NCBI GenBank assembly: GCA_964560765.1
Contig: CAZLMG010000030.1
Location: forward strand, 1 to 50,526
DNA length: 50,526 nt
From: CAZLMG01 sp964560765
GTDB taxonomy: Bacteria; Bdellovibrionota_B; Oligoflexia; Oligoflexales; CAZLMG01
Direction of reading: 5' to 3'
This document shows positions 1 through 6,890 of the stretch, piece by piece. The translations under genes were made by a program, and so were the position numbers. The notes below the pieces were generated by a model. The model searched no databases. It worked only from the letters and a program-made list of their open reading frames with translations, and had not been told where the DNA came from. Positions within the stretch are counted from its first letter, which is position 1. Each line of letters starts with the position of its first letter.

Positions 1-1
1 C

Positions 2-272
2 AAAACCCCTGTGCTGAAATGGCTTCGCGCGATTTACTTTGTCATGCAAGGAAAGCGCGGCATTTCGGCGCTGGAACTCGAGGGTGCTACATTTGGTCGG
101 CGCGAAACCGGCACGGAGCAAGAGGTTCTCGTTGCCGTTGAAACTAAAGACTGGATTGGCAGAATATTTTTACAGGTTCAACCGACGCCACGATCCGAAG
201 CGACTCTTTCATCGCGCAGTTCGAGCTTGCGTTTTGGCCAAACCGGTCACCTACGCCAAACTTTTCGCATAA
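2..272 (+). pseudogene. IS1595-family transposase remnant, internally deleted and frameshifted
   Basis: Frame 2 from the left edge reads WLRAIYFVMQGKRGISALEL, which matches the helix-turn-helix-proximal block of IS1595 transposases (typically W-x-A-x-Y ... K-x-GISALELQ). The same frame later shows VLVAVE, a strand typical of the catalytic DDE core. Frame 3 then gives AEYFYRFNRRHDPKRLF and ends VTYAKLFA-stop at 270-272, matching the conserved C-terminal block (YLxEFxFRFNRR). A complete transposase has roughly 280-330 residues; here N- and C-terminal blocks lie only about 30 codons apart and in different frames, so most of the DDE domain is missing. The coding part starts before the window. Confidence 0.65.
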
Positions 273-410
273 GCTTTCGCCGTTCTCCGGACAGCCAACC
301 GTTTCGGTTACCGGACATCAGATCGCCGGGCGGAAATCTGGTGACTGGCCCGAATCCTGTCGACCGACCTGTCTTCAGTGCACCGACCAGATATCAGAAC
401 TTCGGGCCAC

Positions 411-454
411 TGCTCCAGTCCCCTGGCCCGTTAACCGCAAGCTGCGCTTTTCGG
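411..454. repeat. 44-bp inverted repeat, left copy (IS end)
   Basis: These 44 bases are the exact reverse complement of 50483-50526 at the right end of the window. Immediately outside base 454 the two copies diverge completely. This is the behaviour of a transposon end present in two copies, facing inward. Confidence 0.9.
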
Positions 455-461
455 GCAGGCC

Positions 462-1331
462 CTAGTTCGATTGCGGCGACGTCGGATCCAAAGTAGAGAT
501 TGCGAATACGTCGGTTGAATCGTCACTCGAGGCGACTTCGCGAACAGTAAAAGGATGTTGGCCGGCGTAACTGCCAACCGCACGCGTCACGCCGATTGCA
601 TTGACGTGCAAGCCAAGTGCTTTCTCCGATTCGGAGTTGCCAAAGCGCTGGGCGCCGGCGAATGTACTGGTATTGACGCGGTAGCGGGCGATGAACAGGT
701 CCGTGAGGCCAGCGCTGTCGAAAGTCTGGCTGCCGATGGTTAAAGAACCACTGAATTCGCCAAAAACGGTGATTTCGTTGGCGGACGAGGGTGCCAGGCT
801 CACGCCGCGATCATAACCAGTACCACCAAAGCTGGTGCTCCACGAATGGGAGCCATCGGCCATCAACTCGGCCAAGAACACGTCCGCATTGCCAGCACTT
901 GTCAAAGCACCGCCGCCAAAATTGATCTCATTGAAAAATAGGCCCGTGATCAGCAGTCGTCCATCTGGACGGCACGCAATGGCCAGTACTTCGTCGGAGC
1001 CCGTGCCGCCGAATTGTTTGATCCATTGCATTTGTCCCAGCGCGTTCAGTTTGACCATGGCGACATCCTCCCCGCCTGCAGGGGTGAGCACTGTTTCGCC
1101 AACAGTAATATCTTCAGAGAATCCCAATGCTAGGATTAGGTTGCCAGAGGCATCGACCGCCATGGCCGTCGCACGGTCAAGGCCACTGCTGCCAAAACTT
1201 AAGGTCCAAGACTTGCGCAAGGCAGGTGCTGGCGCTTGACCCGTGATGGTTTCTTCCTTGGCGCAGGCGCCGCCAAGTAGGACGAGTAAAGAAAGACAGA
1301 GGGTTCGCCGGCGGAATGGTGTGTGCATCAT
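462..1331 (-). CDS. Beta-propeller (SBBP-type repeat) lipoprotein
   Basis: The protein has about 289 residues from the chosen ATG at 1331, which is preceded by CAGGGA and followed by a lipoprotein signal peptide ending LGGAC. The open frame extends 16 codons further upstream, but that stretch precedes the signal peptide and is unlikely to be translated. The mature part carries four or more repeats of about 45 residues of the type FGGTGxD-x-G...(I/V)TG-x-F...SAGxxDVFxAxL, which is the SBBP beta-propeller repeat known from bacterial surface proteins. It is probably anchored to the outer membrane and may bind ligands; no catalytic motif is seen. The TAG stop lies 8 bases from the IS edge, so the original C-terminus may have been trimmed by the insertion, although the last repeat looks almost complete. 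Confidence 0.75.
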   Translation of the reverse strand: MMHTPFRRRTLCLSLLVLLGGACAKEETITGQAPAPALRKSWTLSFGSSGLDRATAMAVDASGNLILALGFSEDITVGETVLTPAGGEDVAMVKLNALGQMQWIKQFGGTGSDEVLAIACRPDGRLLITGLFFNEINFGGGALTSAGNADVFLAELMADGSHSWSTSFGGTGYDRGVSLAPSSANEITVFGEFSGSLTIGSQTFDSAGLTDLFIARYRVNTSTFAGAQRFGNSESEKALGLHVNAIGVTRAVGSYAGQHPFTVREVASSDDSTDVFAISTLDPTSPQSN

Positions 1332-1422
1332 CGCAAAATTTCCCTGAAGATAACAGTTTCTCTCTGTGGTTATCAGCATACCTGGCGTGTTTACGGGTGA
1401 GATTTTGGCTCAGACTGCGCTA

Positions 1423-1467
1423 CCTGATACAATTATAATATTAGCATATCAGGTGTGCATCGCACAC
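1423..1467. promoter_or_regulatory. Divergent intergenic palindromes and AT-rich promoter candidate
   Basis: Between the divergent genes at 1331 (minus) and 1551 (plus) there are two adjacent dyads. The first pairs CCTGATA (1423-1429) with TATCAGG (1447-1453) around an AT-rich centre that contains TATAAT on both strands. The second pairs GTGTGC (1453-1458) with GCACAC (1462-1467). A perfect -10-like hexamer inside a palindrome in a divergent region would suit an operator-promoter, but no convincing -35 was found for either direction, so this is only a candidate. Confidence 0.3.
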
Positions 1468-1550
1468 TATGGCTACATTTCAATTCATTGGTCTGAAGCA
1501 CAAGACAACGCGTGATTCAATCCTGTCTTCTGCAGTGCTCATAGGATCTC

Positions 1551-2795
1551 ATGGCTAGTCATATTCGATGGAAAGAAGTTCGCCTTACGACAGCGGTGCA
1601 ATGCTTGCGCCGCTCATTGTTGATGTTATCCATTTGCCTGAGCATGGAACTTTTGGCTGCACCAACCTCGATGCCGCCTGAAACGGTTCGGATTTACTAC
1701 AAGAAGAACCATCTGCGAATCAGCGAAGAAGAACGGCCAAAACTCGATGCCTGGATTGATCAGGTTCGTCAGCACCGTGGGGGTAACGTTTTTGTTGCGG
1801 CCTATTCCGATGGTGATGGTCGGCCAGGTGTTATCAAGGCTGTATCGGAGCGTCGCGGCGGATTTGTTGCCGATTACATTCGTGAGTTGCTTGCGGGTAC
1901 TCCGTCAAAGGTTATCGTTGAAGTTCATGGTGCTAAGTTTGCGAGTGCCGTGACGTCCGAGGGCAAGGCGAAAGAACGCCGTGTCGAGATTAGCTATGCC
2001 TCGTCTACCATGAACATCGCGTCCGCACCCCCGTCTGAGGTTGTTAGTGCTGCACCTCCAGCTGATGTCATCAGAGCCACACCGCGTCCCCTTCAACGCA
2101 ATCGTGCAACTCGCGGTTTACTTATCGAGGGCTCGTTGAGTTTTTCGCCCTCGGCGCCAGCGAGTTTTCGGCGCCCGGTTTATGCTGGATCGTCGGCAGC
2201 GTTAACGAGTGTTGCACCCTATGAGTATCGTGATCGCGCTGCGGACGCGGCTTTCGTTCCTGGTGGGCAAGTGGCACTGACGATGGAGACGACCCATGGT
2301 TTTGCCTACAGTTTCGGTGCGCGTTATCGAGCTCCGCCCACATTTGCCACCAACTTAACTTTCGATCCGCAGATTGGTGACTATGGTTACGGTTCCACAC
2401 TTGAGGCGACCACCTTTGGTGCATTTGCCGAGGCGATGCCGATCAACGTCGCCCTCGGAGAAAGTATGACGGCACGGGCGGGGCTTGGCATTGATGTCGA
2501 CATGTCGACGGTGACTTTTACGGAAGCGGTTATCGATGGCCGTGCTGCGACCAGTGTGGAGAAGCTCGGATCCTTTGAATCGACTCTGGTCGTACTTGCG
2601 ATGCGAGCTAGTAGCGGAGTCTTTTACCATTGGGGAGACTTGGCGGTTGGTGGGCAATTGATGATGCAGATGCCTCTCACGGAGATCGCCCGTTCTTTTG
2701 TTGCCGACGAGGCGCTTAGCGAATTTTCTCAGGATCTGCAGCACCAGCCGACCATGGGTGGTGAAATGGCCATTACCGCCTATTATCGTCTGTAA
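1551..2795 (+). CDS. OmpA-domain protein with C-terminal beta-barrel-like region
   Basis: The 414-residue product has an export signal around residues 20-37 (hydrophobic stretch ending LLAAP). Residues about 45-150 resemble the OmpA/MotB peptidoglycan-binding fold: a strand giving a tolerance-like YSDGDGRPG segment, an alternating helix SERRGGFVADYI and a final strand with the typical ERRVEI. The remaining 220 residues, after a Pro/Ala-rich linker, show alternating hydrophobic and polar residues with many aromatics and end in YYRL, like an outer-membrane barrel. The usual OmpA order is barrel first, peptidoglycan domain last; here it appears reversed. The gene stands alone. The initiating ATG has no strong Shine-Dalgarno site, so translation might begin slightly downstream. 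Confidence 0.6.
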   Translation: MASHIRWKEVRLTTAVQCLRRSLLMLSICLSMELLAAPTSMPPETVRIYYKKNHLRISEEERPKLDAWIDQVRQHRGGNVFVAAYSDGDGRPGVIKAVSERRGGFVADYIRELLAGTPSKVIVEVHGAKFASAVTSEGKAKERRVEISYASSTMNIASAPPSEVVSAAPPADVIRATPRPLQRNRATRGLLIEGSLSFSPSAPASFRRPVYAGSSAALTSVAPYEYRDRAADAAFVPGGQVALTMETTHGFAYSFGARYRAPPTFATNLTFDPQIGDYGYGSTLEATTFGAFAEAMPINVALGESMTARAGLGIDVDMSTVTFTEAVIDGRAATSVEKLGSFESTLVVLAMRASSGVFYHWGDLAVGGQLMMQMPLTEIARSFVADEALSEFSQDLQHQPTMGGEMAITAYYRL

Positions 2796-2900
2796 GAAGC
2801 CTCCAATCCACGAAGCATTTCCCGAGACAACGACGAAATGGTCCTGTACGGTTCGTACTGTGTGGTGTCGTCTGATGCAGTCAATAGAAAGGAAGTCGTG

Positions 2901-3278
2901 ATGATGCAGAGTGTCATCGGTTTGTTTTTGATGGGCGTTGTTTGGGTGAACGCGAGTGCTGCGGAGAAATCGCTGGCGAAGGCGGGTGCTGTACCTGCGC
3001 CAACGCAGGAAATTGAGTTTAAGACGATTTTGGTGGACGGGAAGAAGACTTGGGTTCCGCCGTTGACGTCCGTCAAGCATGGCGTCCCCGTCCATGCCAC
3101 CTTAATTAATGAACTGGCGGAGCCTCACGGATTTGAGATACCGGGTGTCGTGGCGCCGATGGTTGTTCAACCAAAGACGCCGACAAAGGTCAGCTTCGCA
3201 CTCAAGGCGACTGGTGATTACGAGGTGAAGTGTCACCTGCATCCTGCCCACGTTGGCGCCAAGTTGCAGGCCAAGTAA
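2901..3278 (+). CDS. Exported cupredoxin-like protein
   Basis: The start ATG at 2901 follows AAGGAAG at good spacing and gives a 125-residue protein with a signal peptide ending NASA. The open frame extends upstream but without a ribosome site. The C-terminal half matches a plastocyanin-type copper fold: a first ligand candidate His76 in EPHGF and a ligand loop with Cys111, His114 and His117 (CHLHPAH). In plastocyanins Cys-x2-His is followed by a Met eight residues after the Cys; here that position is Gly119, so the axial ligand is absent or replaced, possibly by His117. The protein is likely periplasmic and binds copper for electron transfer or copper handling. A hairpin terminator follows directly. 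Confidence 0.65.
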   Translation: MMQSVIGLFLMGVVWVNASAAEKSLAKAGAVPAPTQEIEFKTILVDGKKTWVPPLTSVKHGVPVHATLINELAEPHGFEIPGVVAPMVVQPKTPTKVSFALKATGDYEVKCHLHPAHVGAKLQAK

Positions 3279-3295
3279 GGAGTCATAGTCGAACG

Positions 3296-3314
3296 GCGCG
3301 GGTTTAGCCCGCGC
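3296..3314. terminator. Hairpin terminator between convergent genes
   Basis: A 7-bp G+C stem (GCGCGGG at 3296-3302 with CCCGCGC at 3308-3314) encloses a 5-base loop that contains the stop codon of the minus-strand lipoprotein gene. The plus strand continues AGTGTTTTG, a short U-rich tail, so termination of the cupredoxin gene is favoured. Confidence 0.55.
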
Positions 3315-3786
3315 AGTGTTTTGCTTGGCCGAGTCCTTTTCCGCGGTCCTTGCCATTGCCCTTGCCGCGTTGACTGGGGTGAGATTCGCAACGATCGACG
3401 TCGCTCTCTTCGTTATGTATTTGTTCGTCGCCTTGAACGTGCTCGGTGTCTGAAGCTTGTTCATCTTGCTGAGCTTGCTCTTCGACTTGTTCCTCGTCCG
3501 ATTCTCGTGTGTCGGTGGTTTCTTCATCATTTTCTGGGTTTGTCACGGCATGGCCGCCGCCAACGACTTGCAGCTCTGTCAGCGCTTGCTCGACGTTCGC
3601 TAAAGTTGATTCAGTTTCCTTTGAGTCTGTCGTGGTTGCTTCATCCGCATCTATCGAGATGTCTGTTTGCGGATCAACGTTGTCCGCATTCACAGGCAGT
3701 GGGCGGCGCTTCATTTCGTCTGTACCGCAAGCCATCGCCAACAGTGCGATGTTCGCAATAACCATTTTGCTTCCTAGCCTCATCAT
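3304..3786 (-). CDS. Acidic low-complexity lipoprotein
   Basis: The gene starts with ATGATG preceded by AGGAAAGGA, an ideal ribosome site. The 160-residue product begins with a lipoprotein signal peptide ending LLAMAC. The mature chain is strongly acidic: Thr/Asp/Glu-rich from about residue 40 to 130, with Gln-Glu clusters resembling a short coiled coil or disordered tether, and then turns basic (RGKGNGKDRGKG). Nothing in it identifies a function. It is probably an anchored, disordered surface or periplasmic protein. The opposite charges of the middle and tail segments could let the chain fold back or bind a partner, which is inference only. Confidence 0.6.
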   Translation of the reverse strand: MMRLGSKMVIANIALLAMACGTDEMKRRPLPVNADNVDPQTDISIDADEATTTDSKETESTLANVEQALTELQVVGGGHAVTNPENDEETTDTRESDEEQVEEQAQQDEQASDTEHVQGDEQIHNEESDVDRCESHPSQRGKGNGKDRGKGLGQAKHCAG

Positions 3787-4020
3787 GGGTGAAATCCTTT
3801 CCTAGAATCTCTGTGGGGGGGCATTCTGTAGGCACCATTCTCTAAGCTGGACATCAACTCGTAATGCAAGCCCAGTGCCGCAGCTTTGTTCCGGATAATA
3901 TTAGGATTTTTCTGATAGGATGGACGGAGTGCGCCCTTTTGGCCTCGGACCAGAAAGGCAGGCTTGTGTCTATTTGGAGACATAGGCAGGGGGCGGACTA
4001 CATGGAGATCGACGCGACCA

Positions 4021-5142
4021 CTACCAGCTAAAAAGGTTTATCAAGGTCTGCAGTTTGCCATTCAAATAGTCTTCGATGTTTCGATCCGCATCCGCGCCAA
4101 AAATGGGCGCATGCATGGCTTGATAACCAATCGTTTCGTCGGGTGGTAAGAAAGTCTCCATGGCGCATGAAGCAAGCCCTGCGCCCTTAAATGATAGTTT
4201 CGATGGCGCGCCAACGCCTTTCTGGGAGAAATGGCGAGCGATCTCAGCTCCAAATTCCCCAGTAACGTTTTGCATGGCCGGACCGGCATCTTCTGCGATC
4301 GCTCCTAGCAAGATTCCGGCGCCTACGCTATTGATCGTCGGCAAGCTCCGCGGAATCACCTCATTACCAACACGCCGACTATAATATCCGAAGGTTGATG
4401 AGCACCTTGGCAGGCTGGACGGGTCACACGGGGGCAAACGCTGAAAACGTACCGACTGCATCGCTTGATTGGCATCAGGTGAGCCCACGACTGGACCCGA
4501 CCACATCGAAGCGTCATCGACATCCAGCCAATGCCCTCCATACATTGGACCCGGAATGGGAGCCGTGAACACGTGTGGAGGCCTGCGGATTCCTTTTTTG
4601 CATAACTCGGCTTGCAAGGCGTCGCGAAGTTTCGCGCCGTTTGCTGGTGATTCGCATGCATCGACAAAAACATCGAGGTGCCTTAGTACATCGTCATCAA
4701 CATGATTGACGATGAATTTTGCGACATCGCCAGGCGTACCACCGCTAAATCCACTCTTGCTACCGTGCATCGCTAAAATGATGGCGTCCGGGTTTGCTGC
4801 TGTGTTTTGAAATTGATAATACGGACTGAGGAGTTTCCCAATGTAGTTGTCGAAGGCGCTATTGTGATCAGTAAGTGGACTTTGGATTATGTACGAGTAG
4901 TCGAAATTTGGAGAGCGGACGACGTCGAGATATGGTCCGAGTTTTGGGGCCAGAAGCGGTGATATGGGCACCTTTTTGAATTCACACTCACGATCTTGAG
5001 AGGCCCATGAAGTTCTACTTACCCGCTGTGATTGACCGAAGGCCGTCAGTCCTGTGGCCAACAGCATTGCGGCGCACAGGCATCGGATCCTCGCTCTGCT
5101 TAGCAAAGGCCAGGTATATTGGTGAAGCTTTTGCTTCGACAT
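4021..5142 (-). CDS. Exported caspase-like (clan CD) protein candidate
   Basis: The product has 373 residues with an N-terminal export signal (CLCAAMLLATGLTAFGQ) and a GGGGGAA ribosome site. The segment around residues 118-170 shows a hydrophobic strand leading to His126-Gly127 (AIILAMHG) and, 37 residues later, a second hydrophobic strand leading to Asp161-Ala-Cys163 (VFVDACES). This His-Gly/strand-Cys arrangement is the signature of clan CD cysteine peptidases (caspases, gingipains, clostripain, the C80 toxin protease). A following helix with a GI..PPHVFTAP turn agrees with the next strand of that fold. Substrate and true peptidase activity are unknown; other alpha/beta folds could also give HG and DAC. 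Isolated gene; TAG stop. Confidence 0.4.
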   Translation of the reverse strand: MSKQKLHQYTWPLLSRARIRCLCAAMLLATGLTAFGQSQRVSRTSWASQDRECEFKKVPISPLLAPKLGPYLDVVRSPNFDYSYIIQSPLTDHNSAFDNYIGKLLSPYYQFQNTAANPDAIILAMHGSKSGFSGGTPGDVAKFIVNHVDDDVLRHLDVFVDACESPANGAKLRDALQAELCKKGIRRPPHVFTAPIPGPMYGGHWLDVDDASMWSGPVVGSPDANQAMQSVRFQRLPPCDPSSLPRCSSTFGYYSRRVGNEVIPRSLPTINSVGAGILLGAIAEDAGPAMQNVTGEFGAEIARHFSQKGVGAPSKLSFKGAGLASCAMETFLPPDETIGYQAMHAPIFGADADRNIEDYLNGKLQTLINLFSW

Positions 5143-5242
5143 GTGATTCCCCCCTAGAGGCGAAGTGGATCTCTATTCGTGCAATGGCTTGCGATGTATT
5201 CGATGAGATTGCAGGAGCTGGGCCACGGAGGCTTGTGGTTTG

Positions 5243-5539
5243 ATGGAAGCTGAATTCATGTTGAAAATCGGCAGGATATCGCAGTGTTTTGCCGGGCAAG
5301 AGAGTGAACTTGAAACAGGCAGTCCGTTGTTCGCAGCCACAGACCCTCAGCGCGAACCGTTCAGATTAACTATGGAATTATCAAATGTCGTCGGTGCAGC
5401 GACGCGAGAGGAGGGGGCCTGCTGCAAACAATTTCATTTCAGCAGCAAATGTGGGCACTTGTGGCAGTTAGGTTGGCACGCCAAATTCAGAGCTAGTGCG
5501 TCAGGTAATCAATCAGGAGTTGCTTTTCCCCAGCGGTGA
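5243..5539 (+). CDS. Doubtful small ORF in the 5143-5492 intergenic region
   Basis: An open frame of about 98 codons starts at ATG 5243 with GGAGG 12 bases upstream, further than usual. Its middle has a cluster of Cys and His (ACCKQFHFSSKCGHLW) that could be metal binding, but there is no recognisable family. Its end overlaps the 3' end of the opposite-strand cytochrome gene by 47 bases. Apart from it the 350-base region between the two minus-strand genes shows nothing I can name. It may equally be a chance frame. Confidence 0.2.
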   Translation: MEAEFMLKIGRISQCFAGQESELETGSPLFAATDPQREPFRLTMELSNVVGAATREEGACCKQFHFSSKCGHLWQLGWHAKFRASASGNQSGVAFPQR

Positions 5540-6524
5540 TCGTCGCGCCGCCGGTCGGCATAGAACCACGATTAAGATGATAAAGAATGCCGGATGCATC
5601 TGCACGCACATTGGCTTCGCTGTTTTCGTACGGTCTGCGGGTCGTCGAGCCCGCAACGTGGCAGCCGCCCGCAGTGCCGCAGCTGGCAATGATGATCGGA
5701 TTGATATCAGCAGCAAATGAGAGGTTGAGGCGCAGATCGACGTTCGGGTCCTTTTGCGCGGCCGTGGCGAAATCTTCCAGATAGCGGATGAGGACCTGCC
5801 GTTCGGTGTCTGTAATCGTGCGCGTTCCGCCTGGAGGTGGCATCGCACCAGATCTTAATGCTGGTATGGCTTTCCCGGCCCACCCTAAATACTTATCCTG
5901 ATAAGAAACAAAAACGCCGTTGGGGCTTCCCGGAGCATGGCATTGAGAGCTGCCGCAGCCCTTATAGAGAATGGGGCTGACGTCGTTCGCATAGTCCAGG
6001 TTGGCGAGATCATAAGTCCGCTCAATTTTGCCGTCGGTGCCCCCTTGGCTGTCCCAGGTAACTTCTCCAGCCTCGTCGACGTCGATGGGTTTGATGTCCA
6101 GCAAGAAGGCTACATAGCCCAGCAATTTGGCGCGGGCATCCGGATCCAATGCCGCAGCTTTTGCCGGTGGCATGCTCCGGTCCATGACTGACTCCCAAAC
6201 GGCCCGAGCGTCCCGATCAAAATTGGCTTGGTTGTCCGTATACCACCCAAAGAGTGAGCCTATACTATGGCAACTGCTACCGGCGCAGCTTGCTTTCAGA
6301 ATGGGGTTGATGTCGGCATTGAAGCGCAGGCTGCCATCTGCGTATGATGTCCACAGTCGATCGTCAGCGATGATGATGGTGGCATCTTCGTCTTGTGGTT
6401 CGATAGCAGAGGCATCTGGAGACGCTACGGGTTGATCCCCACAGGAAGGCAGGAGCATGGACCAGAGAACCACCAAGTGCGCCATCACCATGCGGCTCGC
6501 AAGGGTTGAGTCTAATGGATACAT
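5493..6524 (-). CDS. Lipoprotein with three c-type cytochrome domains (expanded haem motifs)
   Basis: The 343-residue product starts at an ATG with GAGG 6 bases upstream and has a lipobox ending LLPSC (Cys28). Three homologous domains follow, each beginning with (A)DINPI or DVSPIL and a haem-type motif: Cys80-x4-Cys85-His86, Cys190-x4-Cys195-His196 and Cys282-x5-Cys288-His289. Each is followed about 35 residues later by an SMPP/AMPP/SMPT block whose Met is the likely axial ligand (Met118, Met228, Met322). The normal motif is CxxCH; longer spacings are known in the Planctomycete-type cytochrome families and usually still bind haem. It is expected to be an anchored periplasmic or surface electron carrier. 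No oxidase or dehydrogenase partner is adjacent. Confidence 0.75.
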   Translation of the reverse strand: MYPLDSTLASRMVMAHLVVLWSMLLPSCGDQPVASPDASAIEPQDEDATIIIADDRLWTSYADGSLRFNADINPILKASCAGSSCHSIGSLFGWYTDNQANFDRDARAVWESVMDRSMPPAKAAALDPDARAKLLGYVAFLLDIKPIDVDEAGEVTWDSQGGTDGKIERTYDLANLDYANDVSPILYKGCGSSQCHAPGSPNGVFVSYQDKYLGWAGKAIPALRSGAMPPPGGTRTITDTERQVLIRYLEDFATAAQKDPNVDLRLNLSFAADINPIIIASCGTAGGCHVAGSTTRRPYENSEANVRADASGILYHLNRGSMPTGGATITAGEKQLLIDYLTH

Positions 6525-6890
6525 GCCTTGCCTCTAAAGCTTGAATTCTGCAGCCTGTCCCGAAGGCCCGCTTCGGAGACTACCTCGTATCGACCAGCTT
6601 GGAAAAAAATCGAGCGATTAAAGATAGCGTAGCAACGATGATGGGTTATGGGGGAATTTGTAGGCTATGTGACCTTCCCTTCCCGTCGCCAAGACCAATT
6701 CCCCGGCAGACCATGCAGACCCCCCCCGTTGCGCCGCGGACTTAGGTTCCAGACATAAATCGCTGGCAAAAAGATTTGCAAGTAGCTGTAAAAACGAATG
6801 ATTAACCGAGGGTTTGGTGATGCCTCAAGAATCGACGCCATTTTCCGATAAAACCAAGGGACCGCTCACAGGTCTAGGAGGATCGACTCG
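6525..6890. other. Intergenic region between divergent genes
   Basis: This 366-base region separates the divergent cytochrome and protease genes and must hold both promoters. I see A-rich tracts near 6600-6610 and 6780-6800 but no promoter hexamers that I would defend, and no coding frame with a ribosome site. Confidence 0.4.

Larger units (their letters stand above)
1..454 (+). mobile_element. IS1595-family insertion sequence remnant (inner end)
   Basis: The first 454 bases hold pieces of an IS1595 (ISXO2-like) transposase followed by about 180 non-coding bases that end in a 44-base segment (411-454) repeated exactly and inverted at the right edge of the window. The repeat stops matching after base 454, so 454 is taken as the outer edge of the element next to the neighbouring lipoprotein gene, whose stop codon begins 8 bases away. 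Only part of the element is inside the window. The transposase is clearly internally deleted, so this copy cannot move by itself. That the family is IS1595 rests on the motifs described for the transposase remnant. Confidence 0.65.

Noticed and set aside
2355..3095. 246-codon minus-strand ORF
   Set aside because: It is the shadow of the OmpA-type and cupredoxin genes; it is rich in Arg/His and has no domain or ribosome site.
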